Shown here: positions 43,337-52,991 of the stretch, in pieces | Layout: every line of letters begins with the position of its first letter | Numbering within the stretch: the first letter of the stretch is position 1 | Assembly: GCA_003331935.1 (NCBI GenBank) | Contig: QOQE01000005.1 | Location: forward strand, 1 to 64,000 | DNA: 64,000 bases | Source: Alphaproteobacteria bacterium | GTDB taxonomy: Bacteria; Pseudomonadota; Alphaproteobacteria; Rhodobacterales; Rhodobacteraceae | Direction of reading: 5' to 3' | Made by a program: the position numbers and the translations under genes | Notes under the pieces: model-generated | Database searches by the model: none | What the model saw: only the letters and a program-made list of their open reading frames with translations | What the model was told of the DNA's origin: nothing

Positions 43337-44421
43337 GCAAACAACTTAATTGGAAACGATGGGAAAACTTTAGAAAAAATAGGCGTGCCTTTTTTTCAGC
43401 CATCATTTTTGGATTACTTTTTTTTCTATCTTTATTTGCAGATTTCTTGGCAAATGACAAACCGTTATATATTAAGTCTCAAGACAAGGCATACTTCCCT
43501 ATATTTAACTTTTATTCTGAAGTTGAGTTTGGTGGTGACTTGAAAACAGAGGCAATATACGCTGATATAGAAATACAATGTCTAATTTTGACTGGAGGCA
43601 ATGATGAATGTTGGAACTCACCTGAAACAACTATATCTGAGGGTTATAAAAACAGTACAAATAATGGACTAATAATATGGCCTCTTATCCGCTTCAATCA
43701 TAATACAATTGCAGACTTAAATGAACCGGCCCCATCTCCACCGGACAGTAAGCATTGGCTTGGTACTGATGATACAGCAAGAGATGTCTTAGCAAGAATA
43801 ATCTATGGATTTCGTATCTCCGTGATTTTTGGATTAACCGTTACTTTTTTTGCTAGTGTGATTGGTATCTTTGCAGGTGCCATTCAAGGTTATTTTGGTG
43901 GGAAAATTGATTTATTCACGCAGCGTTTCATAGAAATATGGAATTCTGTGCCATCCCTTTATGTAATAATTATTTTGTCAGCCTTTTTGAGAATAGATTT
44001 TTTAATGCTAATGCTATTAATAACTTTATTCAGTTGGACAGCGTTGGTAGGTGTTGTGCGAGCTGAATTCTTAAGAGCTAGAAACTTTGAGTATGTGATG
44101 GCAGCGAAGGCTCTTGGTGTTTCAACGGGGTCAATTATTTTTAAACATTTATTGCCCAATGCGATGGTTGCAACGCTCACCTTAGTGCCATTTATACTTA
44201 CAGGGTCTATAGGGTCTTTAGCAGCACTTGACTTTCTAGGATTTGGGTTGCCCGCTTCGTACCCATCGCTTGGTGAACTCACGATGCAAGCAAAGCAAAA
44301 CCTTCAAGCCCCCTGGTTGGGCTTAAGTGCGTTCTTTGTATTTTCTATAATGCTTGCGCTTTTGGTTTTTATTTTTGAAGGCATAAGAGATGCTTTTGAT
44401 CCGAGAAAGACATTTGTATGA
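43333..44421 (+). CDS. yejE: ABC transporter permease YejE
   Basis: Second membrane subunit of the Yej importer. The 362-residue protein starts with TTG overlapping the yejB stop. The N-terminal RRAFFSAIIFGLLFFLSLF helix is followed by a periplasmic insertion (about 40-125) with RFNHNTI and HWLGTDDTARDVLARIIYGFR, then five helices with the EAA loop VMAAKALGVSTGSIIFKHLLPNA. It overlaps yejF by four bases (ATGA). Confidence 0.94.
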   Translation: MSKQLNWKRWENFRKNRRAFFSAIIFGLLFFLSLFADFLANDKPLYIKSQDKAYFPIFNFYSEVEFGGDLKTEAIYADIEIQCLILTGGNDECWNSPETTISEGYKNSTNNGLIIWPLIRFNHNTIADLNEPAPSPPDSKHWLGTDDTARDVLARIIYGFRISVIFGLTVTFFASVIGIFAGAIQGYFGGKIDLFTQRFIEIWNSVPSLYVIIILSAFLRIDFLMLMLLITLFSWTALVGVVRAEFLRARNFEYVMAAKALGVSTGSIIFKHLLPNAMVATLTLVPFILTGSIGSLAALDFLGFGLPASYPSLGELTMQAKQNLQAPWLGLSAFFVFSIMLALLVFIFEGIRDAFDPRKTFV

Positions 44422-46004
44422 GCACAAATTTATTAAGCTTAGACAACTTATGTATTTATTTAAATGGTCTGAATGGTGGATCTAAAAAGTTAGTTTCTAA
44501 TGTAAATTTTAATATTTCGAGAGGAGAATTCGTTGCATTAATAGGAGAGTCTGGGTCAGGAAAGTCGTTATCTGCACTTTCTACAGTTGGGTTATTGCCC
44601 TCGGCTATAAAAGCCTCAGGTAAAGGAAAGTGGCTAGATCTAACCTATGATTTAGCCGATCATAACTCTTTAAAAATGTTTCGTGGAAAGGAAATAGGTT
44701 TTATATTTCAAGAACCCTTAGTATCTCTTAATCCTCTTCACACTATAGGTAAACAAATTGGAGAGTGTATAACCACACATACAAGCATATCAAATGTTGA
44801 TCTTAAAGATAAAGTTATCGCTTTATTGAAAGATGTAAAACTTGATGATCCAGAGAGGCGTTTTAATCATTATCCACACCAATTATCAGGTGGCCAACGT
44901 CAAAGAGTAATGATTGCCATGGCGCTTTCAAACAATCCAAAGCTTCTAATAGCAGATGAGCCTACTACCGCCTTAGATGTAACCATTCAAAAAGAGATCC
45001 TTGATTTGTTACACTCCTTAAGAGCTTCTTACGATCTTTCAATATTGTTCATAACGCATAACTTAAAGATTGTTAAAAATTTGGCCGATCGCTTATATAT
45101 TATGAAAGATGGAAAGATAATTGAAAGTGGTAAAACCAAAGTTATTTTTAAAAGGCCAACTCATATATATACCAAAGACTTAATCGAGCCAAAAATTAAA
45201 ATCACAAAATCAAAGTTTAATGCTTCAAAGGTTCTATTATCAGCCGAAAACTTATCAGTTAAGTATAAAGGCCCTAGAAGCTTATTTAGATCTTCGTCTA
45301 AAGACTTTTATGCATTAGATAAAGTTTCCTTGAGTATTAAATTTGGTGAGACACTTGGAGTTGTAGGTGAAAGTGGTAGTGGTAAAACCAGCTTAGCTCT
45401 ATCCATACTTAAGTTGATAGATTATCAAGGAGACATAAATTTATATCTTCCTGAAGTTGTGTGCAGAAAAAAGGATAAGCTAAAAAACTATAGACGTAAT
45501 GTACAGATTGTTTTCCAAGACCCTTTTTCATCTCTTTCACCGAGGCTTTCAATTCGTGATATTATCGGTGAAGGTATAATTTCTCATCGTATATTTTCTA
45601 AAGAACAGGTGGAAGAGAAAATAGGATTAGCTCTTAGAAGAGTAGACCTTGACAAAGCTACTCTCGAAAGGTATCCCCACGAGTTTTCTGGTGGGCAACG
45701 CCAGCGCATCGCAATTGCAAGAGCGATAATTATGGAACCAAAGCTCCTAATTTTAGATGAACCAACATCATCCTTGGACGCAGCTGTTCAAAAACAGATA
45801 ATTAAGTTGTTAATTGATTTACAAAAAGATCTTAATTTATCTTACTTATTTATAAGTCACGATTTAGAATTAGTATCAACTATTTCCCATAGAATGGTAG
45901 TAATGAAAGATGGTAAGATTGTTGACGAGGGAACTTCCACAAAACTATTAAGACTTTCAAAAAATAAGTACACGAAAAGGTTAGTAGAAAGTTCAATTTT
46001 TTAA
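44418..46004 (+). CDS. yejF: ABC transporter dual ATP-binding protein YejF
   Basis: Both ATPase domains in one chain. The 528-residue protein has Walker A GESGSGKS (about 43-50) and signature LSGGQRQRV in the first half, and Walker A GESGSGKT and signature FSGGQRQRI in the second half, each with a DEPT Walker B. The Gln-loop/FQEPLVSLNPLHT and FQDPFSSLSPRLS segments are typical of oligopeptide importers. It completes the YejABEF set. Confidence 0.95.
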   Translation: MSTNLLSLDNLCIYLNGLNGGSKKLVSNVNFNISRGEFVALIGESGSGKSLSALSTVGLLPSAIKASGKGKWLDLTYDLADHNSLKMFRGKEIGFIFQEPLVSLNPLHTIGKQIGECITTHTSISNVDLKDKVIALLKDVKLDDPERRFNHYPHQLSGGQRQRVMIAMALSNNPKLLIADEPTTALDVTIQKEILDLLHSLRASYDLSILFITHNLKIVKNLADRLYIMKDGKIIESGKTKVIFKRPTHIYTKDLIEPKIKITKSKFNASKVLLSAENLSVKYKGPRSLFRSSSKDFYALDKVSLSIKFGETLGVVGESGSGKTSLALSILKLIDYQGDINLYLPEVVCRKKDKLKNYRRNVQIVFQDPFSSLSPRLSIRDIIGEGIISHRIFSKEQVEEKIGLALRRVDLDKATLERYPHEFSGGQRQRIAIARAIIMEPKLLILDEPTSSLDAAVQKQIIKLLIDLQKDLNLSYLFISHDLELVSTISHRMVVMKDGKIVDEGTSTKLLRLSKNKYTKRLVESSIF

Positions 46005-46018
46005 AAAAGGATCTTGAG

Positions 46019-46444
46019 ATGAGCTACGATGAACAAAATATTTTTGCAAAAATTATCAGAGGCGAATTGCCTGCAGAAAAAATTTATGAGGACCAAATGG
46101 TCTTAGCCTTTATGGATATAATGCCTAGATCACCAGGCCATTTTCTTGTTATACCAAAGGCGAGTGCAAGAAACATCTTGGATATTGATAATGAAAATCT
46201 GTGTGCTGTGATTAAAGTAGTAAAAAAACTTGCAGTCGCATCCAAGAAAGCAATGAATGCAACAGGTATAACAATCCAACAATTTAGTGAAGCTGATGGG
46301 GGACAAGAGGTATTTCACCTGCATTTCCATATAATTCCTAGATATGAAGGAAAACCAATGGACAGACCTGGTCAAATGGTAAAAGATATGTCGATTTTAT
46401 CGTTGCAGGCTAACAAAATAAAGGCCGAGTTAGGATCTGGTTAG
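46019..46444 (+). CDS. HIT family nucleotide-binding protein
   Basis: HINT-like nucleotide hydrolase or transferase of the histidine triad family; bacterial members hydrolyse AMP-linked conjugates. The 141-residue protein contains the triad His100-x-His102-x-His104 in FHLHFHIIPR and the N-terminal IFAKIIRGELPAEKIYED. AGGATCT lies near the ATG, 14 bp after yejF. Microcin C-type compounds enter by Yej and are aminoacyl-AMP analogues, so the neighbourhood could be meaningful, but HIT genes are found in many contexts. Confidence 0.92.
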   Translation: MSYDEQNIFAKIIRGELPAEKIYEDQMVLAFMDIMPRSPGHFLVIPKASARNILDIDNENLCAVIKVVKKLAVASKKAMNATGITIQQFSEADGGQEVFHLHFHIIPRYEGKPMDRPGQMVKDMSILSLQANKIKAELGSG

Positions 46445-46450
46445 ATAGTC

Positions 46451-47134
46451 ATGTATGAATACAATGGTAGAGCTTTAATATTTGGTGCCAGTGGGGGAAT
46501 AGGCTTAGCATTTAGCAAGTTCTTAGAAAATAAGCTCGGTATCGAAAATGTGATAAAATTGAGCCGATCCTTTAACGGGTTTGAGATTTCAGACGAAGAA
46601 AAAATATTAAAATTTTCTGAATCAATAGAAGGCTCTTTCAATTTGATTATTAACGCGATAGGGGTTTTGCAAACCACTGAAATAGGGCCTGAGAAAACGA
46701 TTAATGCTGTCAAACAAAAATCAATGATTGATATGATGACGATTAATGCAATTGGACCAGCCTTATTATTAAAGAATTTTTCTAAAAAATTGGATAAGAC
46801 AAAATTTAGTGTATTCGTTAATCTTTCTGCTCGAGTTGGATCCATAACCGATAATAGACTTGGTGGATGGATTTCGTATAGGTCATCTAAAGCTGCTCTA
46901 AATCAAATCATTAAAACTTCTTCCATAGAGATAAATAGGAGAAATAAAAATGCTATATGTGTAGGTCTGCATCCAGGTACAGTTAAAACAAGGTTTACAG
47001 AAAAATTTCAAAATACTACTGAAACTATTTCGCCGGAAGAGTCTGTTGAGATGATGATGAAAGTTATTGAAAGCCTTTCTGTGGATGACAATGGATATTG
47101 TTTTGCTTATGATGGGAAGGTAATTCCTTCATGA
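46451..47134 (+). CDS. SDR family NAD(P)-dependent oxidoreductase (C-factor-like)
   Basis: Short-chain dehydrogenase of 227 residues. It has the nucleotide-binding FGASGGIG near residue 11, the NAIG segment in place of NNAG, and the catalytic SARVG Ser with YRSSK (Tyr-x-x-x-Lys). The C-terminal HPGTVKTRFTEKF matches the C-factor/CsgA-like subgroup of cytoplasmic SDRs. The substrate is unknown. It is 6 bp after the HIT gene. Confidence 0.82.
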   Translation: MYEYNGRALIFGASGGIGLAFSKFLENKLGIENVIKLSRSFNGFEISDEEKILKFSESIEGSFNLIINAIGVLQTTEIGPEKTINAVKQKSMIDMMTINAIGPALLLKNFSKKLDKTKFSVFVNLSARVGSITDNRLGGWISYRSSKAALNQIIKTSSIEINRRNKNAICVGLHPGTVKTRFTEKFQNTTETISPEESVEMMMKVIESLSVDDNGYCFAYDGKVIPS

Positions 47135-47203
47135 ACTTTCCACTCTAACTTTCCGTTTTAGGACTTGCGCGGTTTTTTTGTTCAATTGAAAGGTATTTTA
47201 TAG

Positions 47204-48073
47204 TTGATTAGTGAGAACACAAAGGGAGCATTTCTAATCTCTCTTGCAGCAGCTTGCTACGTGATGAGTGACATTTTCATGAAATTTCTTTCATCTGAGA
47301 TTTCAATGTTTCAAATAACATTTTTAAGAGGACTGTTGGTAACCTTTTTTCTCTTTTGTTACTGCTATATTAGTAAAGCATCTTTTTTTATAACAGAATG
47401 GAAAGATCGAATCGTAATAACAATAAGATCTATTCTAGAAGTTATTATGACTTATGCTTTCTTGGCAGCTCTATTTAATATGAATGTAGCCAATGCTAAT
47501 GCTATTCTCCAACTAATTCCTCTGATGGTTCTTTTAGGATCATTCACTTTTTTGCGGCAATCACCAAAAACGCACGAATGGATTGCTGTCTTGGTTGGAT
47601 GTTTAGGTGCAGTCATAATTATTCGTCCGGGAGCATCAGATTTTAACTTCTTTACAATTCATGCATTGGTTGCGGTTTTTTGTTTATCAGCACGTGACTT
47701 AATAACTGTAAGATTAAATAAAAATATCCCATCAAATATAATAGCTTTCTACAGTGCGCTAATGCTAACAATAGTTAGCTTTTTATTAAGTAAAGACACC
47801 GTTCATTTCGGTGAAGTAAGAAATTCCTTTTTTATAGTTTATACGGCTATATTCGTTTCTGTTGGTTATACTGCATCGGTTGCTGCTATGAGATATGGTG
47901 AAGTAACATTTGTTTCTCCATTTAGATATACCGCCTTACTATGGGCTAGTGTCATGGGGTTCGTTTTTTTTGGTGAGATCCCTAAGTTTAGTACACTATT
48001 TGGAGGATCCATTATAATCCTTGCCGGGATCTTTATTTTTTATAAGTCTAAAGACAATAAAAAAACTTTATGA
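47204..48073 (+). CDS. EamA/DMT family transporter
   Basis: Inner-membrane metabolite exporter or importer of the drug/metabolite transporter superfamily. The 289-residue protein has ten predicted helices in two EamA repeats (about 5-135 and 145-285). The TTG start at 47204 is 9 nt after AAAGG, which supports it; a near-perfect palindrome TTCAATTGAA (47181-47190) is just upstream. The substrate cannot be told. Confidence 0.87.
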   Translation: MISENTKGAFLISLAAACYVMSDIFMKFLSSEISMFQITFLRGLLVTFFLFCYCYISKASFFITEWKDRIVITIRSILEVIMTYAFLAALFNMNVANANAILQLIPLMVLLGSFTFLRQSPKTHEWIAVLVGCLGAVIIIRPGASDFNFFTIHALVAVFCLSARDLITVRLNKNIPSNIIAFYSALMLTIVSFLLSKDTVHFGEVRNSFFIVYTAIFVSVGYTASVAAMRYGEVTFVSPFRYTALLWASVMGFVFFGEIPKFSTLFGGSIIILAGIFIFYKSKDNKKTL

Positions 48074-48094
48074 AAACTATTTATTAAATATTAA

Positions 48095-48442
48095 ATGTCA
48101 AACCAGGAAACTCTCGAACATACTTTGGATCTTCTAGCTGGCGAAGAAGGCATCTCTTTTAAAAGAATGTTTGGTGGGTATGGATTATTTAAAAATGAGC
48201 TCGCTGTAGCGCTGATACTGCGCTCAGAAATTTTCATGAAAGTTGATCAATCAAATATAAATGATTATAAATCTGCTTTATCTAAACCATTTACATACAA
48301 GAAAAATGGAAAAGATATCTCGCTATCAAACTGGTCGCTTCCCTCTGAAATTTTAGAAGATAAAGATTTATTTATTGAATGGTTTTTGAAGTCCTACAGA
48401 GTTGCTGTTGAAAAGAAAATAGGAAAAAAAGTTGAGTATTGA
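48095..48442 (+). CDS. TfoX N-terminal domain protein
   Basis: A 115-residue protein with only the TfoX-N domain: FKRMFGGYGLFKN near residue 21 and the C-terminal SLPSEILEDKDLFIEWF segment. Full TfoX/Sxy controls competence in gammaproteobacteria; this short form is widespread in alphaproteobacteria with no defined role, so competence should not be inferred. It overlaps the next gene by 11 bp. Confidence 0.87.
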   Translation: MSNQETLEHTLDLLAGEEGISFKRMFGGYGLFKNELAVALILRSEIFMKVDQSNINDYKSALSKPFTYKKNGKDISLSNWSLPSEILEDKDLFIEWFLKSYRVAVEKKIGKKVEY

Positions 48443-49082
48443 AAGTTGGTTATATCTTATTTTAATTTGTCTTATGGGTGCTGCTTCTCCAGGTCCTAGC
48501 TTGATAGTGATTTTACGACACGCAGTTGCTGACGGTAGAAGTGCAGGCATTTATGCCGCAGCAGGTCATGGCTTGGGCATTTTTATATATGCTCTTGTTT
48601 CAGCGATCGGCTTAAGTTTTATATTAATTAGTTTTCCAAAGATATTTTTGTTTGTACAAATTTTAGGTGCACTATTCTTACTGTGGATAGGTTTTCAAAT
48701 ACTCCGGGAGGTCCTGTCAAAAAAAGACTTATCAAATTTAGGGGAATATAAAGCGAAATCAGTAGGCACCACATTAAATCATTTTAGAGATGGTTTTGGT
48801 ATAGCAATCCTGAACCCAAAAATACTGGCTTTTTTCTCTTCTTTGTTTAGTCAATTTTTGTCTCCAGAGCAAAGCATGTCTATTCACGTGTTAATGGCAA
48901 TTATCGCTGGGTTTATTGATGTAAGTGTCTATGTTATCATTGTGTTTTTAGTAACTCTTAAAAGCTTGCTGAAACTCTATAAAGAAAAGATATTTTTATT
49001 AGAGGTCGCATTTGGATTATTGCTAATCCTCTTGGGTTTTTCTATATTTGTAGTAAACTTCAATATTACTAATTTTGGTTAA
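48432..49082 (+). CDS. LysE/RhtB family amino-acid exporter
   Basis: Membrane exporter of amino acids or their derivatives. The 216-residue protein has six hydrophobic segments and the family's N-terminal signature MGAASPGPSLIVILRHAVADGRSAGI divided over residues 13-38, with a Pro-containing FGIAILNPKILAFFSS segment in the middle. The TTG start lies within the end of the TfoX-N gene, giving coupling. The exported substrate is unknown. Confidence 0.9.
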   Translation: MSIESWLYLILICLMGAASPGPSLIVILRHAVADGRSAGIYAAAGHGLGIFIYALVSAIGLSFILISFPKIFLFVQILGALFLLWIGFQILREVLSKKDLSNLGEYKAKSVGTTLNHFRDGFGIAILNPKILAFFSSLFSQFLSPEQSMSIHVLMAIIAGFIDVSVYVIIVFLVTLKSLLKLYKEKIFLLEVAFGLLLILLGFSIFVVNFNITNFG

Positions 49083-49087
49083 AAAGA

Positions 49088-50851
49088 ATGAACGAAAATA
49101 AAATTGATAGAAAAATTGCTGTTATTTTTGTAACGGATGTAGTTGGTTTCAGTAAACTTATGGAGAAGAATGAGGATCAAACTCTTAAAAGTTTTCGATC
49201 ATGCAGAGAAATTCTAGATAATTTATTTAAAGAGCACGGTGGCCGAGTTTTTAATACGGCGGGTGACTCGGTTCTTGCAGAGTTTCAAAGTGCAGTTTCC
49301 GCAGTAGTTTGTGCGTCTGAATTTCAAAAGTTAATTTCTGAACGAAATTCCAGTGTATCCGAAGATAGCGAAATGCATTTTCGAATTGGTATAAATATGG
49401 GAGACGTTATAGTAGAGGGCGACAATCTTTATGGCGACGGCGTAAATGTTGCGGCACGTCTAGAGGCACTTTCGCAACCTGGCGGTGTATGTTTGTCAAA
49501 AAGCATACATGATTTTGTGAATAAAAAGACAGAGTTTTTATTCAATGATATTGGTGAGCAACGAGTAAAAAATACAGATGTTCACGCATTCGATTTAGCG
49601 CTTAATAATCTCGAAAAAAGAGAGGCTAAGAAAGAAGAGAGACTTGATGATGATAGTGATGATGGCAAGCCCCCAGCCATTGCGGTTCTTCCTTTTAAAA
49701 ACTTGAGTAATGACGAAGAACAGGAGTATTTTGCTGATGGGATCACAGAGGATATAATTGCCAACCTTTCATTGTGGAAAACTTTTCCCGTTATCTCGCG
49801 GAACTCTAGTTTTTCTTTTAAAAACACTACTGAGAAATCGGACGTAATATCGAAAGCACTTGGAGCAAGGTATTTAGTTGAAGGAAGTGTAAGAAAAGCG
49901 GGAAATAAAGTTCGAATTACAGCACAGTTAACTTCAGCAGATGATGATAAACAAATTTGGTCAAAAAGATGGGATAGATCGCTTGAAGACATTTTTGAGG
50001 TTCAAGATGAAGTATCGCGGGACGTAGCCGCACTAATTTCTCCTGCTTTGAAAGATCAAGAGCAGGTAAAGCTGAGCACTAAAGGGAAGAAAAACTTTGG
50101 CGCGTGGGATGAATATCTTCAAGGGCTTAACATATACAATACGCAAGATTTTGTTGGAACAACATTAGGTGATACGGTTATTGAGCATTGTAAGAGAGCA
50201 ATAGAACTTGATGCAAACTTTTGTGACGCATACGTTCTCTATTGTAACGTGCTGCAAGGAAAGATTTATAGTCATGAACATCAAGATAAGCGAGAAGAAA
50301 ACACTAAGCTCTTTCATCAAATGGCCCAAAAAGCAGTTGATACTGATCCTGAAAATCCTGACGCGATGTCGTCATTAAGCCTGTCTTATAGCATAAAAAA
50401 AGATCTGAATAAAAGGCTTGAGACAGCTGAAAAAGCATTAGAATTGAATCCAAGCCATCCACGTTCCAATTTTTCTTATGGTCAAGCCTTAACGAATTTT
50501 GGAAGGAACGAAGAAGCGCTGACCTATGTCAATAAAGCAATTGAGCTGGATCCTCAATCTAAAAGAAATTACGAAGGGTTTTTCCCTCTTTTGTATATAG
50601 CTCTCAAAGACTGGGAAAATGCAATAACGTGGCTAAATACAGCTCATGAGCGAAGTCCTCACTCTAGGTACTTTGGCTGGAAGGCTGCGGTATATGGAAA
50701 AATGAATGACTTAGATTCTGCCAAAGAAAATCTAAAATCTTTTCTTAGGGAACGACCCGAGATCAAGACATTAGAGGATTATGAAAAAGTTGCTCCAACA
50801 ATAATAAAAGATACACTACTAGAAGGCCTAAAAATAGCTGGATTAAAATGA
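49088..50851 (+). CDS. Class III adenylate/guanylate cyclase with FlgO/TolB-like and TPR domains
   Basis: A 587-residue multi-domain signalling protein. The N-terminal class III cyclase domain (about 8-170) has the metal aspartates Asp17 (VTDVVGFSKLM) and Asp60 (FNTAGDSVLAEF) and the GDGVNVAARLEA motif. Next comes a Lys/Asp-rich linker and a FlgO/TolB-N-like domain (about 195-320, AVLPFKNLSNDEEQEYFADG), then TPR repeats (about 330-587; LNPSHPRSNFSYG, IELDPQSKRNYEG). No membrane helix is visible. This architecture is common in alphaproteobacteria, but substrate (cAMP or cGMP) and input are not known. Confidence 0.87.
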   Translation: MNENKIDRKIAVIFVTDVVGFSKLMEKNEDQTLKSFRSCREILDNLFKEHGGRVFNTAGDSVLAEFQSAVSAVVCASEFQKLISERNSSVSEDSEMHFRIGINMGDVIVEGDNLYGDGVNVAARLEALSQPGGVCLSKSIHDFVNKKTEFLFNDIGEQRVKNTDVHAFDLALNNLEKREAKKEERLDDDSDDGKPPAIAVLPFKNLSNDEEQEYFADGITEDIIANLSLWKTFPVISRNSSFSFKNTTEKSDVISKALGARYLVEGSVRKAGNKVRITAQLTSADDDKQIWSKRWDRSLEDIFEVQDEVSRDVAALISPALKDQEQVKLSTKGKKNFGAWDEYLQGLNIYNTQDFVGTTLGDTVIEHCKRAIELDANFCDAYVLYCNVLQGKIYSHEHQDKREENTKLFHQMAQKAVDTDPENPDAMSSLSLSYSIKKDLNKRLETAEKALELNPSHPRSNFSYGQALTNFGRNEEALTYVNKAIELDPQSKRNYEGFFPLLYIALKDWENAITWLNTAHERSPHSRYFGWKAAVYGKMNDLDSAKENLKSFLRERPEIKTLEDYEKVAPTIIKDTLLEGLKIAGLK

Positions 50852-50883
50852 GATCCATCTTTTATAACTAAAAGGATAAGGAG

Positions 50884-51993
50884 ATGAAAACTAAATCCGC
50901 AGTTGCATTTGAAGCCTCTAAACCATTAGAGATCGTTGAGTTGGATTTGGAGGGTCCAAAAGAGGGTGAAGTTCTTGTTGAAATTAAGGCTTCTGGGATT
51001 TGCCATACTGATGCTTATACTTTATCTGGAGCAGATCCTGAGGGAATATTTCCATCTGTATTAGGGCACGAAGGAGCTGGTATTATTGTTGATATTGGCA
51101 AAAATGTTACCTCTGTATCGGTTGGTGACCATGTAATTCCTTTATACACTCCCGAATGTAGAGAATGTGAATATTGTCTTAATCCTAAAACAAATCTTTG
51201 CCAGGCGATAAGAACCACCCAAGGTCAAGGGTTAATGCCTGATGGAACAAGTCGCTTTAGTTATAAAGGTAAGCCTATCTTTCATTACATGGGTACATCG
51301 ACTTTTTCTCAATACACAGTTATGCCCGAGATTGCGGTAGCAAAAATTTCTAAAAGTGCCCCCTTTGAGAAAGTTTGTTATGTAGGCTGTGGTGTTACAA
51401 CTGGAATTGGTGCCGTAATTAACACTGCGAAAGCTGAAGCTGGATGCAGAGCAGTGGTGTTTGGTCTAGGGGGTATTGGGCTAAATGTCATCCAGGGTCT
51501 AAAAATGATCGGTGCCGAAATGATAGTTGGTGTGGATATGAATGCTTCTAAAGAGGAGTGGGGAAACCGTTTTGGTATGACGCACTTTGTAAATCCATCC
51601 GAAGTAAAAGGTGATTTAGTCTCGCACCTAGTCGATCTGACCAAAGGAGGTGCCGATTACTCGTTTGAGTGTATTGGTAACGTTAATATTATGAGAACAG
51701 CGCTGGAATGTGCACATAAAGGGTGGGGAGAAAGTATAATCATTGGTGTTGCAGGTTCTGGAGAAGAAATAAGTACTAGACCGTTTCAATTAGTTACCGG
51801 CAGAAGTTGGAGAGGGTCAGCATTTGGTGGGGCAAGAGGTCGAACAGATGTGCCGAAAATAGTTGATTGGTATATGGATGGAAAAATTGAGATCGACCCA
51901 ATGATTACCCACGTTATTGACTTTGAAAGAATTAATGAGGGTTTTGATCTACTGCACGAAGGAAAGTCTATAAGATCTGTAGTTACCTATTAA
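50884..51993 (+). CDS. frmA: S-(hydroxymethyl)glutathione dehydrogenase / class III alcohol dehydrogenase
   Basis: Oxidises the glutathione adduct of formaldehyde with NAD. The 369-residue protein has catalytic zinc ligands Cys40 and His62, structural zinc cysteines Cys92, Cys95, Cys98 and Cys106, and the GLGGIGLNVIQG nucleotide motif. The SGADPEGIFPSVLGHEGAGIIV signature is typical of class III. The partner S-formylglutathione hydrolase is not adjacent. An AAGGAG ribosome site precedes the ATG. It overlaps the convergent EamA gene by 4 bp. Confidence 0.95.
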   Translation: MKTKSAVAFEASKPLEIVELDLEGPKEGEVLVEIKASGICHTDAYTLSGADPEGIFPSVLGHEGAGIIVDIGKNVTSVSVGDHVIPLYTPECRECEYCLNPKTNLCQAIRTTQGQGLMPDGTSRFSYKGKPIFHYMGTSTFSQYTVMPEIAVAKISKSAPFEKVCYVGCGVTTGIGAVINTAKAEAGCRAVVFGLGGIGLNVIQGLKMIGAEMIVGVDMNASKEEWGNRFGMTHFVNPSEVKGDLVSHLVDLTKGGADYSFECIGNVNIMRTALECAHKGWGESIIIGVAGSGEEISTRPFQLVTGRSWRGSAFGGARGRTDVPKIVDWYMDGKIEIDPMITHVIDFERINEGFDLLHEGKSIRSVVTY

Positions 51994-52886
51994 CTATTTT
52001 GTATGTCGGATATCTTTATATAAGCGATGATAGAAATCGTCACAATAAGAGCGCCTATAACCATCTGAAGAGATGGCCGCTCATCTATAACAAGCCATAC
52101 CCAAAATGATCCCAATACTAACTCCAGGAGCATTATTAAGCTAACAGTAGATGCTCTAGTATATTTTGGCGCTATTAGCAGCAAAGCGAAGGAAAAGGGT
52201 AAAATGATTATTCCCATCATTATAACACTAAAGGGTGCCGAGAAGTTTAAATTCGGTTCGTTTGATAGATAAAAACAAAAGACTCCACTTACTATACACC
52301 CTATAGCCGTTGCAGGCATGACGGATAAGTTTTGGTATTTTCGGACCATTGTAAATGTGAAAGAAATGCCCAAAGCAGAAATTAATCCGTATGTAGCGCC
52401 TAGAATAACGGAGCCATCAGGTGCATTTTCAGCAGTATTTGACCCACTGACGGCAAGAGAAATGCCACACACAGCAAAAATTAATATTAACCACGAGATT
52501 AAGTTTTGTTGCTCATTTAAAAATAAAACTGATAACAAAGCTGTTAAAAGAGGCATAGTCGCTAGCGCGGTTAAAACAATAATTACGGACGTTTCGCTTA
52601 TACCAAGAGTAAAGCTCACTGAATTAATGGCCATCGCTGCAATAATTAGCAGCCCGGGAATAGAAAATGTTGTTAGAAACTCCCTTTTGTGTTCCTTTCT
52701 TCTTGAAAATATCCAGATAAAAAAGAGGGTAGTGCCCATAAGCACACCTCTCCATCCTCCTAATTGCCATTTTTCAAGTTCTGATAATCTCATAAATAGA
52801 GTATCTGGTGTTAACAACAGAACGCCAAAAACGGCTAAGGCTATACCTTTAGATCTATTATCTAATATATTGAATTTATTAATCAT
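51990..52886 (-). CDS. EamA/DMT family transporter
   Basis: A 298-residue member of the drug/metabolite transporter superfamily with ten predicted helices in two repeats. N-terminal NRSKGIALAVFGVLLLTPDTLFMRLSE fits a common alphaproteobacterial subgroup (YdcZ-like/EamA). The substrate is unknown. It is distinct in sequence from the EamA protein at 47,204. It is divergent from the photolyase-related gene with 105 bp between starts. Confidence 0.88.
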   Translation of the reverse strand: MINKFNILDNRSKGIALAVFGVLLLTPDTLFMRLSELEKWQLGGWRGVLMGTTLFFIWIFSRRKEHKREFLTTFSIPGLLIIAAMAINSVSFTLGISETSVIIVLTALATMPLLTALLSVLFLNEQQNLISWLILIFAVCGISLAVSGSNTAENAPDGSVILGATYGLISALGISFTFTMVRKYQNLSVMPATAIGCIVSGVFCFYLSNEPNLNFSAPFSVIMMGIIILPFSFALLLIAPKYTRASTVSLIMLLELVLGSFWVWLVIDERPSLQMVIGALIVTISIIAYIKISDIQNS

Positions 52887-52991
52887 TAATTGTTTTTGAT
52901 AAAAAATTGTAAAATGTTCTGCTCTTCATAATCCCCACAAGAAAAGATTAAGAAAACTTTAAAATAATCAATATCAGACTATCTCTGGGAC

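Noticed and set aside
47151-47177. CCG...CGG followed by a T-run after the SDR gene, as a terminator
   Set aside because: The stem has only three base pairs, too weak to call.
48095-48442. Competence regulator TfoX
   Set aside because: Only the N-terminal domain is present, a form not shown to control competence, so no such role is claimed.
52318-52899. Plus-strand 193-codon open frame antisense to the EamA transporter at 51,990
   Set aside because: Lies almost wholly within the transporter gene; the translated sequence shows no domain and no ribosome site stands out.
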